In this document: in pieces, positions 24,804 through 32,931 of the stretch
Position numbering within the stretch: position 1 is the first letter of the stretch
Layout: each line of letters opens with the position of its first letter
Assembly (NCBI RefSeq): GCF_900142995.1
Contig: NZ_FRCR01000008.1
Span: forward strand, 62,001-126,000
DNA length: 64,000 nucleotides
Origin: Caldanaerovirga acetigignens
Lineage (GTDB): Bacteria > Bacillota > Thermosediminibacteria > Thermosediminibacterales > Thermosediminibacteraceae
Direction of reading: 5' to 3'
The notes under the pieces: generated by a model
Seen by the model: the letters and a program-made list of their open reading frames with translations, nothing else
What the model was told of the DNA's origin: nothing
Databases searched by the model: none
Program-made: the position numbers and the translations under genes

Positions 24804-25791
24804 TCTGCTCCGCCTCCCGCCCAGCCAGGTAACCCGAAAGGTAAATGTGCTGGATTATTGATTCCAGAGGAGGGTCCTGAATGGTTATGTTCCGGACCGT
24901 GTTGTGCGCAACTATTCGGCTCACCACTTCGTTTACATCACACGTTTTTAAATCTACTTCTAATCTCACCACAGGCCCATTTTGATCGATTACCCTGGCC
25001 CCCGGCAGGAGGTTCCAATCGCTGGGCTGTTCCGCAAACTCAATTTCAACAATCTTGGAATGGAAAAAGCTCTTCCTCATTTCCCTTATTTTCGACTCCA
25101 GTACGATTCTGCCCTCGTTGAGAACGATGACATCCTCGCAGATCCGCTCAATGTCGTCAGTGTCATGGGAGGTAAGAATTATGGTCACGTTTTTACGCTG
25201 GTTAAGGTCCTTTAAAATATCTATCACCATGGACCTAGCCACCACGTCCAGGCCGATAGTCGGTTCGTCCAAAAACAGTATCTCCGGCTTATGGATGAGA
25301 GCTGCAGCGATCTCGCAGCGCATGCGCTGTCCCAGGGAAAGCTTGCGTACCGGTTGGTAGAGGAAGGTGCTGAGATCGAATAAATCGATCAGCTCCTTCA
25401 TTCGCTCTTTGAGCTCGCTTCGGTCTATATCGTATATTCTACCCAGCAAATGATAGGTATCTATGGGAGGCAGGTGGTACCACAATTGGGACCTCTGACC
25501 TAATACAGAGGAAATACGGTACGCCAATCTGCTGCGGTCTTTAAAAGGGTCCATTCCAAGAACCTTTATGCTGCCCTGCGTCGGGCTCAAGATACCGCAC
25601 AACAGTTTTATCATTGTCGATTTGCCTGCACCGTTGGGTCCTATCAGCGCCAGAGCCCGGCCGGGTTCCACTTTGAACGAGACGTCTTTTACCGCCTCTA
25701 TCACCTGCCGCTCTCGACGCGTCCACCCCTTGATCTTCCATAGGGTATAGTGTTTTGAAACGTGGTTGACCTCTTTACACAAAGGACTCAC
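24784..25791 (-). CDS. ABC transporter ATPase (COG4586-like)
   Basis: A 335-residue ATPase. Walker A is LIGPNGAGKSTMIKLLCGI, the signature is RKLSLGQRMRCEIAAAL, Walker B is PEILFLDEPTIGLD, and the switch His is in TSHDTDD. An extra C-terminal domain of about 90 residues (VIDQNGPVVRLEVDL) resembles the accessory domain in multidrug-type ATPases. The open frame begins with GTG at 25791, where the AAGGA is only 3 nt away; a downstream start is possible. Confidence 0.88.
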   Translation of the reverse strand: MSPLCKEVNHVSKHYTLWKIKGWTRRERQVIEAVKDVSFKVEPGRALALIGPNGAGKSTMIKLLCGILSPTQGSIKVLGMDPFKDRSRLAYRISSVLGQRSQLWYHLPPIDTYHLLGRIYDIDRSELKERMKELIDLFDLSTFLYQPVRKLSLGQRMRCEIAAALIHKPEILFLDEPTIGLDVVARSMVIDILKDLNQRKNVTIILTSHDTDDIERICEDVIVLNEGRIVLESKIREMRKSFFHSKIVEIEFAEQPSDWNLLPGARVIDQNGPVVRLEVDLKTCDVNEVVSRIVAHNTVRNITIQDPPLESIIQHIYLSGYLAGREAEQNAQIDG

Positions 25792-25983
25792 CTTTCCTTA
25801 AACGAAAAGTTAACGCCTTCATAAAAACACTGGACAGGGTAAATTTCATTAATTAAACTGTTATTGTATTTGGACGGGAAATTTAAATCATGGCCAGGCA
25901 TGCGAATGGATTAAAATTTTAAACCCGTTTCAAATGTATAAAATTCCTTTATTTGCTAGAAGCAGAAAATCGCCGACATCAAG

Positions 25984-26394
25984 CTACCGTTGCGATGTTT
26001 CGGAATTCACACACTTGACAATCACCTTCCTCTTCCTTGGGCCGTCAAATTCGCAGAAAAGCACGCCCTGCCAGGTGCCAAGGACGGGCCTGCCATCTTC
26101 TATCGCTAAAACTACGGAGCTTCCCACAAGCGTCGCCTTTATGTGGGCATCGGAGTTTCCTTCCACGTGCCTATAGTTACCCCTTTGCGGGATAAGCTTC
26201 TCCAGAGTGTTTATTATATCGGTTTTGACATCGTCATCGGCGTTTTCGTTTATGGTCACCCCTGCCGTGGTATGGGGTACGAAAATGAGGCATAGCCCGT
26301 CCTTTACCCCAGATTCCGATACGGCCTTTTTTACCTCGTCGGTTATATCCACCATCTGATTCCTGGCAGTTGTCTTCACTTCGATTTCTATCAT
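25984..26394 (-). CDS. yjbQ: YjbQ/UPF0047 family protein (secondary thiamine-phosphate synthase family)
   Basis: A 136-residue jelly-roll-like protein of the UPF0047 family. Motifs are FVPHTTAGVTINENAD, HVEGNSDAHIKATLVG and GTWQGVLFCEFDGPR, with the conserved His residues that bind metal. E. coli YjbQ has weak thiamine phosphate synthase activity; its main role is unsettled. AGGAGGG lies 5 nt before ATG. The 5' leader contains the pseudoknot element at 26432-26505, shared with ltaE. Confidence 0.9.
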   Translation of the reverse strand: MIEIEVKTTARNQMVDITDEVKKAVSESGVKDGLCLIFVPHTTAGVTINENADDDVKTDIINTLEKLIPQRGNYRHVEGNSDAHIKATLVGSSVVLAIEDGRPVLGTWQGVLFCEFDGPRKRKVIVKCVNSETSQR

Positions 26395-26431
26395 AACCCT
26401 CCTTAATCATCTAAGCCGTAATAAAACTTTA

Positions 26432-26505
26432 CAGCCTAGACGGCTGGGGTATTTATAGTCCGCCTTTCAGGTTGCCTCAGCCCCAGCAGGCGGTTTTTGA
26501 GGCAA
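26432..26505 (-). promoter_or_regulatory. Pseudoknot leader RNA, copy A (yjbQ)
   Basis: Minus-strand order: stem P1 TTGCCTCA (26505-26498); loop with ACCGCCT (26494-26488); GCTGGGG (26487-26481); one C; P1' TGAGGCAA (26479-26472); then AGGCGG (26465-26460), pairing with CCGCCT; an A-rich stretch ending AAATA; and CCCCAGC (26449-26443), pairing with GCTGGGG. CAGCC/GGCTG (26446-26442 and 26436-26432) forms a competing hairpin, followed by TAAAGTTTTATT. Architecture and the 13-mer core match copy B upstream of ltaE, while P1 differs in sequence but stays paired. Cis-regulation is inferred. Class unknown. Confidence 0.65.
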
Positions 26506-26517
26506 ACATTATGCAGG

Positions 26518-26544
26518 AAAACCCCGCTTTAATCGCGGGGTTTT
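26518..26544 (-). terminator. Terminator after the copper-amine-oxidase-like gene
   Basis: AAAACCCCGC (26518-26527) and GCGGGGTTTT (26535-26544) form a 10-bp stem with a 7-nt loop and T run on the minus strand. Confidence 0.85.
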
Positions 26545-26570
26545 ATCTTTTCTCTGCATTTGCTTGTTAT

Positions 26571-27299
26571 TTATTCCTGAGGGATTTCAGTTCCGGGTTC
26601 TTGCCCGGCCGTTTCTTCAGAAGTTTGCTGGTTTGAGGTGCTTTCCTGAGTGATATTCTCTTGTGTGACATCCTCTTGTGCGACATTCTCTTGGCTAGTT
26701 TCCGTTTCCTGAGGTTCTTCTATGTCTATGTCCTCGGTATCCGGATTGTAGTTTACCTTTTTGCCGAGAGTTTCACTAATGAACCTGAGCGGCACGAACG
26801 TCCTGTTGATTATAAGTTGGGCGGGCACATCTATGGTTACAGGATTGTCGTTGACGTACACCGTGGTACTCCCGATAACTATTGTGATTTTAACGTCCCC
26901 TTTTTCTATATACACAGCCTTTGCAACTTCATCCCAGCTCACTGTAGCCCCAAAACCGTTCATGATAGCCCGAATCGGTATTAATGTCCTTCCGTCCTTA
27001 ATAACCGGCGGGACGTCAAATTTTATTTCCTTATTGTTGATTCTCACCCTGCCCCTGAGCTTTTTCATGCTGCCCCAACTTATCTTAGCCTGCTCTTTTG
27101 TCCTGTTTTCGGCTTGCACCTGGAGCTTTTTTTCCTTCCCTGCATTGCTCAATTTATTGTTTTCCTGGAGTTTGACTTCAGCCTTAGCTTTTACTTCTGT
27201 CCCCTTCCCTTTTGGATTGGGCGCTGCGAAGGCAAGTGAGGAAATGATAAGAAGGAAAATCAGACTGACGCTTAAAATTCTTATAGCTCTTCTCCTCAA
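26571..27299 (-). CDS. Secreted protein with copper amine oxidase N-terminal-like (stalk) domain
   Basis: A 242-residue exported protein. A signal peptide (LSVSLIFLLIISSLAFAAP) is followed by a Lys-rich region, then the stalk-type repeat fold IKFDVPPVIKDGRTLIPIRAI and ITIDVPAQLIINRTFVPLRFISETLG, a pattern of surface proteins in Firmicutes. The C-terminal 50 residues are almost only Glu, Thr, Gln, Asn and Ser with short imperfect ENVAQEDVTQENITQES repeats. It probably sits at the cell envelope; ligand unknown. The gene stands alone and ends in a terminator. Confidence 0.8.
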   Translation of the reverse strand: MRRRAIRILSVSLIFLLIISSLAFAAPNPKGKGTEVKAKAEVKLQENNKLSNAGKEKKLQVQAENRTKEQAKISWGSMKKLRGRVRINNKEIKFDVPPVIKDGRTLIPIRAIMNGFGATVSWDEVAKAVYIEKGDVKITIVIGSTTVYVNDNPVTIDVPAQLIINRTFVPLRFISETLGKKVNYNPDTEDIDIEEPQETETSQENVAQEDVTQENITQESTSNQQTSEETAGQEPGTEIPQE

Positions 27300-27382
27300 C
27301 TCGATCCCCCTCCATAAGTTTTTATCCTTTTTTTCAATTACAATATACGAAAAACGGATTTTATTTTTTGGGGTAATTTTTA

Positions 27383-27682
27383 CTATTCGCTTTGAGTTTT
27401 AATGTCAGTTTCTTTGATTTTTAAAAATTTCTTAATCACCTTTATCTCTTGCTGCAATTTTTTTATATTAATTGGTAACTCCCATTTTGGTAATGCCTTT
27501 ACCCTTGCAATATCCACAGCACTCTCACCAAATATATAGCTTATAGCAAGGATTACCAATTTCCAATATATGTCTTTATCCACATTGAGATCAAGGCCTT
27601 CGCTTAAAACTATAAACACAGCAGTTGCTACTGCAATCCAAAATTTTCTGCTCATTAGTTTTTCTCTCAAATTGCCTCCCAT
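27383..27682 (-). CDS. Small holin-like membrane protein
   Basis: A 99-residue protein with two hydrophobic segments (KFWIAVATAVFIVLSEGL and KLVILAISYIFGESAVDIA) and a basic C-terminal tail (KKLQQEIKVIKKFLKIKE). Its ATG shares a base with the amidase stop (TAATG), the usual tight linkage of phage lysin and holin genes. No other phage genes are nearby, so it may be a domesticated lysis cassette. The call rests on topology and context, not on a diagnostic motif. Confidence 0.55.
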   Translation of the reverse strand: MGGNLREKLMSRKFWIAVATAVFIVLSEGLDLNVDKDIYWKLVILAISYIFGESAVDIARVKALPKWELPINIKKLQQEIKVIKKFLKIKETDIKTQSE

Positions 27683-28353
27683 TACTTTCTCACCTCAACC
27701 TGTTTCTTTTTGTCATTCCAATAAACTTTCAAGCCAAGGGCTTCACATAGTTTTCTAACCTCAACATACGCTTTGCCATCCTTTATAAAACCGTCCAATT
27801 CTTTTCCTTCAAACAAAATTTTAATTCTAACCACATTTTCCTCATCTTTTTTTCTTAGATCATTAAATAGTCTATACCATGGGAATTTTGGTCCTGGGCA
27901 GTTTGCCTTTCCAACACTGTCTATTCTATAATGTCCGATGATATGTTCTTCGTCTATAGGTATCTCATATCTCTGTACTAAAAGTCTATGCAACGAGAGT
28001 GAAGCCTGATATTGTGCCTCAGTTAAATCTTCGTTCGGGAAACCTTCATGTTCTATACCAATTGTATAATAATTAGGATTTGTCCCATCATATAATGGCC
28101 AGCAAGGTCTTTTTACCATTCCAGCATGCCATGCTGTATTTTCATCTTTAACCAATTGAAATATTCTGCCGTCCTTTGTTACAAGATAATGAGCGCTTAC
28201 TTGAGCTTTGGGATTGCACAGCCAATTAAGGCACCCCGGCATATATCCGGCGGTTACGTGATCCACAATAGCGATTATTTTTTTACCTTTTCTACCTGCA
28301 GTAAAATTAGGCGAGGGAGTCCATTTAACATTCACTTTGTTCACCCCTCTCAC
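27682..28353 (-). CDS. N-acetylmuramoyl-L-alanine amidase (Amidase_2) with stalk domain
   Basis: A 223-residue Zn-dependent amidase cutting the bond between MurNAc and L-Ala in peptidoglycan. Residues 25-165 hold the PGRP-type fold: IVDHVTAG (zinc His), SAHYLVTKDGRIFQLV, NYYTIGIEHEG and GHYRIDSVGKANCPGP (second His and Cys). Residues 175-223 (IKILFEGKELDGFIKDG...VYW) resemble a copper amine oxidase stalk repeat used for binding. There is no signal peptide, consistent with release through the adjacent holin-like protein. Possible structured leader upstream. Confidence 0.87.
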   Translation of the reverse strand: MRGVNKVNVKWTPSPNFTAGRKGKKIIAIVDHVTAGYMPGCLNWLCNPKAQVSAHYLVTKDGRIFQLVKDENTAWHAGMVKRPCWPLYDGTNPNYYTIGIEHEGFPNEDLTEAQYQASLSLHRLLVQRYEIPIDEEHIIGHYRIDSVGKANCPGPKFPWYRLFNDLRKKDEENVVRIKILFEGKELDGFIKDGKAYVEVRKLCEALGLKVYWNDKKKQVEVRK

Positions 28354-28732
28354 CCCTCTCTATTTCAGAATTCTTTATTTTTGCCTGCTAGCGTTAGGCT
28401 TGCACTTGCAAAGGAAATTCCCCAGCTCGGCCTCTCTTGGAAATCTTAGGCCTTCCCTTTGTGTTTCCCCGATTAGTTTTCGGTTATATTAGCCTTTCTA
28501 GTTTTTGCATGGGAATTCTTCAGAGAAGCCGAATGTATGGCCTTTTATATTTTTCTTTTTCCTTATTTTGAATTTGCCTCGATTCCGATATTTTTCTATT
28601 AACATAATATGATTTCAATATATTCCAGCACATTTTTAAGATCTGGAATTATCTTAAAAACAATAATAAAACTTAAGCGAAAAAAAATAAGAGGCTATTG
28701 AAGCCTCCTTCAGATTTTAAAGGCTGGTATGT
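28354..28732 (-). other. 379-bp intergenic region with a possible structured leader of the amidase gene
   Basis: No gene seen. On the minus strand 28370-28490 shows several stems: CCGA/TCGG (28481-28469), CAAAGG/CCTTTG (28461-28456 with 28415-28410), GGCC/GGCC, TTGCA/TGCAA (28410-28399) and GCCT/AGGC (28398-28383). Phrases such as GGAAGGCCTAAG and GCTGGGGAATTTCC recall riboswitch cores, but no class fits fully. The right part is AT-rich and ends in the terminator of the ABC-class ATPase gene. Confidence 0.35.
28679..28707 (-). terminator. Terminator of the ABC-class ATPase gene
   Basis: On the minus strand GAGGCT (28707-28702) and AGCCTC (28696-28691) form a short stem followed by TTATTTTTTTT. 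Confidence 0.75.
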
Positions 28733-30439
28733 TTACCTCACCTTAAGTCCCCGGTACCTGTTAAGCCCCGCCGCCACTTCCTGGGGCCTCGGCATGGCCA
28801 GGTTCCCGGGGTGCTTTCCGTAAAAGGGCGAAATTATGTCGAGGCCGTATTTTTCTATATCGGCAAAGACCATTTCCACGATTTCCCTGAGCGTCCTCTT
28901 GCCGTCCACGTATTTTGCAACGGCGTACCTTATAATTTCTCCTACGGCACTGGTCTGGCTGCGGTCCACCAGTTGTTCCACGTAATCCAATTCTATGAAT
29001 TCCCCGCCGTACTGGATGGTATCCACGTCCCTCGATTTTATTTTCTTTTTACCCCTGAGTTCTAGACCCTCTTTTAGAATGACTCTAGGGGTTACCACAA
29101 TGGGACCATCGGTCCTTTCTATTCTTCGGTCGGTCTTTATTTCGGCGGCTATCCGACGGGCTTCTTCCGTTACGTCGTACGGCCGGTAATCCTGCATCTT
29201 TATCACGCAGTCGGCCACGTCAAAATAGTCCCCGCTCCCACCCATGACGAGCACCGTTGAAATTCCAAGTTCCTCGTAAAGCTGCCTGACCCGGTCTATG
29301 AAGGGCGTAATCGGTTCCTTTTCTTTAGCTACTAGTTTTTGCATTCTCGCATCCCTTATCATGAAGTTGGTGGCGCAGGTATCCTCGTCAAGCAAAAGTA
29401 GGCTCGTTCCTATTTCGACCGCTTCCATGATGTTGGCAGCCTGGGAAGTACTGCCGCTTGCGTTTTCGGTGCTGAACTTCCTGGTATCCTGCCCGTCGGG
29501 CAGGTTGGCAATAAACGGGCTTATGTCAACTTTTTCCACCCGCCGCCCGTCTTCTGCCCTTATTTTCACTGCGTCCTTCACGGTTACCACGAATTCCCTG
29601 CCGTCGCCGGGGATATGATTGTACACTCCCCTTTGCAGGGCCGAAAGCAAGGTGGTCTTGCCGTGGTAGCCGCCTCCCACAATAAGGGTTACTCCTTCAG
29701 GTATGCCCATCCCCTCAACGACGCCGGCGTTGGGGAGCTCAAAGGACACCTTTAGACTTTCTGGGGACCTGAAGGGCACCACTTTCTCCCCTCTCATGGG
29801 CCTGTCACTTATTCCGCTCTCCCTGGGCAGGATTGAGCCGTCAGCGATAAAAGCCACAAGGCGCCTTTTTTTAAGCTCTTCCCTCAGGTACTCCTGGTCT
29901 TCGGCAAGCTCAATCCATTTTCTCACGGATTCTGCATCTATATTCTGGTAAAGCAGGGCTTTTTCCGCTATCTGCGGCAGGTTTGAAAAAAGCAGCGTCT
30001 CGGCTCCGCTGCCGTTGATCCTCCTCCCGAAAGCCGGAAGTCCCACGGATAGCCTTGCCTCCACGTAATCATGGCATACCTTTACGGCGGTGCGCTTCAA
30101 AATCTCCTGCCCGCCTTTATCTATGTAAATTTCCCCACTGCCGCCGGTGCCTTTTACCCGCGGCAAATTTCGGATGACAGCCGCCGCCTCTCTTGCCAGG
30201 AAATCCTCAAGAGCGGTGGTCCTGACGGGGGTTTTAAAGAGTTCCGCCGGAAACCCGGCCCGCTTTATATCTACCCGCAGCCTTACCCTCGATGGCGCGG
30301 CGTAGGGGTCTCCCTGGACGTGGTCTATGTAAAGAATAAAATCGCCGAAATCGTAGTCCCCCTGGACTTCTTTGTAAGCCTTGTATCCCCTGCCGTTGAT
30401 CCTAGCTATGATTTTTTTCAGCTCTTCTTTGGTTCTCAT
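28733..30439 (-). CDS. Predicted ATPase of the ABC class (COG3044)
   Basis: A 568-residue ATPase without membrane segments. Walker A is TLIVGGGYHGKTTLLSALQ, Walker B is SLLLLDEDTCATNFMIRD, and a signature-like NASGSTSQAANIMEA lies between them, as in ABC-class ATPases. The N-terminal ~200 residues and the C-terminal HPGNLAMPRPQEVAAGLNRYRG are typical of COG3044. The biological role of the family is unknown. It stands alone, with the Asp23-like gene upstream. Confidence 0.85.
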   Translation of the reverse strand: MRTKEELKKIIARINGRGYKAYKEVQGDYDFGDFILYIDHVQGDPYAAPSRVRLRVDIKRAGFPAELFKTPVRTTALEDFLAREAAAVIRNLPRVKGTGGSGEIYIDKGGQEILKRTAVKVCHDYVEARLSVGLPAFGRRINGSGAETLLFSNLPQIAEKALLYQNIDAESVRKWIELAEDQEYLREELKKRRLVAFIADGSILPRESGISDRPMRGEKVVPFRSPESLKVSFELPNAGVVEGMGIPEGVTLIVGGGYHGKTTLLSALQRGVYNHIPGDGREFVVTVKDAVKIRAEDGRRVEKVDISPFIANLPDGQDTRKFSTENASGSTSQAANIMEAVEIGTSLLLLDEDTCATNFMIRDARMQKLVAKEKEPITPFIDRVRQLYEELGISTVLVMGGSGDYFDVADCVIKMQDYRPYDVTEEARRIAAEIKTDRRIERTDGPIVVTPRVILKEGLELRGKKKIKSRDVDTIQYGGEFIELDYVEQLVDRSQTSAVGEIIRYAVAKYVDGKRTLREIVEMVFADIEKYGLDIISPFYGKHPGNLAMPRPQEVAAGLNRYRGLKVR

Positions 30440-30608
30440 CGTACCACCTCATCAATATGATAACCCAAAAGCCGAATTTCTGCAAAAAAAAAGCCAGCTT
30501 TACAACACTCTGGACCGCGATCCCGCAACTCACGTCTCAGGCAACAACCCCGCCAATTCCGTTATTACTACTTTTGCCAGTAAGATTTTTGCCCCCTTTG
30601 GGACCATC

Positions 30609-31010
30609 TCATAGATTGGCCTTTTCCTTTTTCTCTTCCTGAATTTCTTCGGGCTTTACAATTCTATCTATTACGATATCCACCTTCTCCACTTTGTATC
30701 CGGTCAGCGTCTCTACTTCGGTGATTATCTTTTCCCTTACTTTTTGGGCTACTTCGGGTATCCTGACGCCGTACGCCACGCTCAGCTTTACCTCGAAGGA
30801 AACGCCCCCCACGCCCTCTTCCCCTTCTGCCGGCTCACTCTTTCTGACCGTAATCTGCGGGGCAAATCTCTCGGTAAAAATTCTGGTGAGTCCCGACAGG
30901 GCACCCTTGCGTTCCTCGCGAAAAACATCTTCAACTTTGTGCATGGCTTCCCTGGCTATCTCGATAAATACGCTTTCACTTATGTTGGTCCTACCCTCCA
31001 CTATAACCAT
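30609..31010 (-). CDS. Asp23/Gls24 family protein
   Basis: A 133-residue protein with the pattern NISESVFIEIAREAMHKVEDV ... VSFEVKLSVAYGVRIPEVAQKVREKIITEVETLTGYKVEKVDIVI, diagnostic for the Asp23/Gls24 (DUF322) family linked to envelope stress or membrane-associated scaffolding. The C-terminus is charged (EEIQEEKKEKANL). A weak CCAG/CTGG hairpin with nine T residues about 100 nt downstream (near 30490) may end the transcript. Confidence 0.87.
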   Translation of the reverse strand: MVIVEGRTNISESVFIEIAREAMHKVEDVFREERKGALSGLTRIFTERFAPQITVRKSEPAEGEEGVGGVSFEVKLSVAYGVRIPEVAQKVREKIITEVETLTGYKVEKVDIVIDRIVKPEEIQEEKKEKANL

Positions 31011-31065
31011 CCCTCCTCTTTTTTATATATAGTTTTATATTCTTCAAAACCAATGAAATTCCTGT

Positions 31066-32403
31066 TTAAATTTTAAGTTTTTTCTTCAATTTTTCCAAGA
31101 ACTCCTTCCGTTCCTTAAAACTCTTCTCCATGCCCTGCTCGGTGGGGATATAATATTCCCTTCCCTTTAAATTCTCGGGGAGGCAATCCATATCGGCTAT
31201 TTTGTCCTCATAATCGTGGGCATATTTGTAGCCCCTGCCGTAACCTAATTCTTCCATGAGCCTAGTGGGGGCATTTCTGAGGTGCAGCGGCACTCCTTGG
31301 GCTATCGTTTCAAGAGCGTCTTTTTTTGCTCTGTTATACCCCGTGTAAAGGGAGTTGGATTTCGGCGCAAGGGCAAGATACACCGCAGCCTGGGCAAGAT
31401 TTACGCTGCATTCCGGCATACCTATAAAATGCGCTGCTTGGTATGCCGCCACAGCCTGCTCTAACGCTTTGGGGTCTGCAAGGCCCACGTCTTCGGAAGC
31501 AAATCGAATCATGCGCCTTGCCACATATAAGGGGTCTTCACCCGCCTCCAACATCCGGGCAAGCCAGTACAAAGCCGCATCGCTGTCGCTGTTTCTCAGG
31601 GACTTGTGGAATGCGGAAATCAGGTTGTAATGTTCCTCTCCCTTTTTATCGTAAAGTAGAGCCTTTCTCTGAAATGCTTCTTTCAACACCTCCTCGGTTA
31701 TCCGAATGATCCCCTTTTCGTCAGGCACCGCACTGAAAGCAGCTATCTCCAAGGTGTTCAAGGCGACCCGGGCATCGCCATCGGCAAAATTCGCTATTTT
31801 GTAGAGCAATTGGTCTTCAATCAGTATTTTCAGTTTTCCAAGACCTCTTTCTTCATCGAAAAGGGCTCTCTTCAGCAATATCATGAGGTCATCGGGAGAA
31901 AGGGGGTTCAGGACAAATACTTTCATCCGGGAAAGGAGGGCGGAATTAAGTTCGAAGGAAGGGTTTTCCGTGGTAGCTCCGATTAAGATAATGTCTCCCT
32001 TCTCCACATAGGGAAGAAAAGCATCCTGCTGGGATTTGTTAAACCTGTGAATCTCATCTATAAAAATGAGGGTCCTCTGGCCATACCTTCGACGCTCTCT
32101 AGCTTGTTTCATGATTTCCTTTACTTCATTGATCCCCGAAAGTACGGCGCTGAAATTCACGAATCTCGCTCCGGTTTTTTTGGCTATCAGCATGGCTAAT
32201 GTGGTCTTCCCCACTCCCGGCGGGCCCCAGAGAATCATGGAAGTGAGCTGGTCGCTTTCTATTAATTTTCTAAGTATCCTGCCTTTTCCTAAAAGGTGTT
32301 CCTGACCCACGAATTCATCTAAGCTCCTCGGGCGCATCCTGTCGGCCAGAGGGGCGTTTTTTTTAATTTCGCCGTCAAATAGCGAACCCTGTTCAAATTC
32401 CAT
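31066..32403 (-). CDS. rarA: Replication-associated recombination ATPase RarA (MgsA)
   Basis: A clamp-loader-like AAA+ ATPase that acts at stalled forks. I place the start at ATG 32403 ([25 protein letters not shown]), with GAAGGTG seven bases upstream. Motifs: [19 protein letters not shown] (Walker A), [17 protein letters not shown] (Walker B), [19 protein letters not shown] (sensor 1) and the C-terminal RarA domain with [26 protein letters not shown]. Length about 445 is normal. Confidence 0.94.
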   Translation of the reverse strand: MEFEQGSLFDGEIKKNAPLADRMRPRSLDEFVGQEHLLGKGRILRKLIESDQLTSMILWGPPGVGKTTLAMLIAKKTGARFVNFSAVLSGINEVKEIMKQARERRRYGQRTLIFIDEIHRFNKSQQDAFLPYVEKGDIILIGATTENPSFELNSALLSRMKVFVLNPLSPDDLMILLKRALFDEERGLGKLKILIEDQLLYKIANFADGDARVALNTLEIAAFSAVPDEKGIIRITEEVLKEAFQRKALLYDKKGEEHYNLISAFHKSLRNSDSDAALYWLARMLEAGEDPLYVARRMIRFASEDVGLADPKALEQAVAAYQAAHFIGMPECSVNLAQAAVYLALAPKSNSLYTGYNRAKKDALETIAQGVPLHLRNAPTRLMEELGYGRGYKYAHDYEDKIADMDCLPENLKGREYYIPTEQGMEKSFKERKEFLEKLKKKLKI

Positions 32404-32421
32404 TGTTTTCACCTTCCAAAT

Positions 32422-32697
32422 TTAAAAGACAATTTCAAACCTCCTGTACTTCCCTTCCCACTCCGACCATTCTAGCTCAACATTTTCCACCCTCGCCCAT
32501 CTAATTCCCGTTTTTATGTATTCTATCAAATCATTTATAAGTTCTTCTTCACCCTCTGCCACCATTTCTACGCTACCGTCGGGGAGGTTTTTCACAAAAC
32601 CCACAAGTCCAAGCTCCGAAGCCTTTTTTTGAACCTGATATCTGAGGCCTACACCCTGCACAAGGCCGTAAATCATAGCCCGGACTTTTCTCTTCAT
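32422..32697 (-). CDS. acyP: Acylphosphatase
   Basis: A 91-residue enzyme that hydrolyses acyl phosphates. It shows the pattern IYGLVQGVGLRYQVQKKASELGLVGFVKNLPDGSVEMVAEG, including the catalytic Arg of the GxGxR loop and Asn of GFVKNLPDGSVE. It lies upstream of rarA with only a short gap and is probably co-transcribed with it. Confidence 0.94.
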   Translation of the reverse strand: MKRKVRAMIYGLVQGVGLRYQVQKKASELGLVGFVKNLPDGSVEMVAEGEEELINDLIEYIKTGIRWARVENVELEWSEWEGKYRRFEIVF

Positions 32698-32824
32698 AAA
32701 ATCCCTCCAAACATCTTTTTGTTTGATTATACATAAAAGATTAACTTATTGCAAGGCAAGCAGGATTTATGCGCGAGTTATAGAATTATTATTTTTGCAT
32801 CGAAAATAAAAATATCTAAACAAA

Positions 32825-32905
32825 ATGAGCACCTTAATACCGCCTGCTGGGAATAGGTGCTCATTCAAATGGCGGTTTTAAATATCCCAGCCTCGGGCTG
32901 TTTTT
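32825..32905 (+). promoter_or_regulatory. Pseudoknot leader RNA, copy B (ltaE)
   Basis: Plus-strand order: stem P1 ATGAGCACCT (32825-32834); loop TAAT then ACCGCC (32839-32844); GCTGGGA (32846-32852); P1' AGGTGCTCAT (32855-32864), 10 bp perfect; GGCGGT (32871-32876), complementary to ACCGCC; TTTAAATA; and TCCCAGC (32885-32891), complementary to GCTGGGA. A CAGCC-TCG-GGCTG hairpin (32888-32900) plus TTTTT shares the last strand with the pseudoknot, so pseudoknot and terminator-like hairpin exclude each other. The ltaE ATG follows at 32932. This is the clearer of the two copies. Confidence 0.7.
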
Positions 32906-32931
32906 GCAGCTTGAGCAAAAGGGAAAAAGAT

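Noticed and set aside
26432-26505. TPP riboswitch upstream of yjbQ
   Set aside because: Words such as CTGAGG and ACCTGAA recall TPP, but CTGAGA, the GAACCUGA-GGUAAU block and GCGnAGGGA are missing; the true TPP element at 49.6 kb shows all of them.
30530-30607. 25-codon frame (MVPKGAKILLAKVVITELA...) one base after the Asp23-like stop
   Set aside because: Too short, no family pattern, and no signal beyond position; kept only as a note.
32857-32931. Extended N-terminus of threonine aldolase ([16 protein letters not shown]...)
   Set aside because: It is the translation of the pseudoknot leader; family homology starts at [12 protein letters not shown] with a ribosome binding site just upstream.
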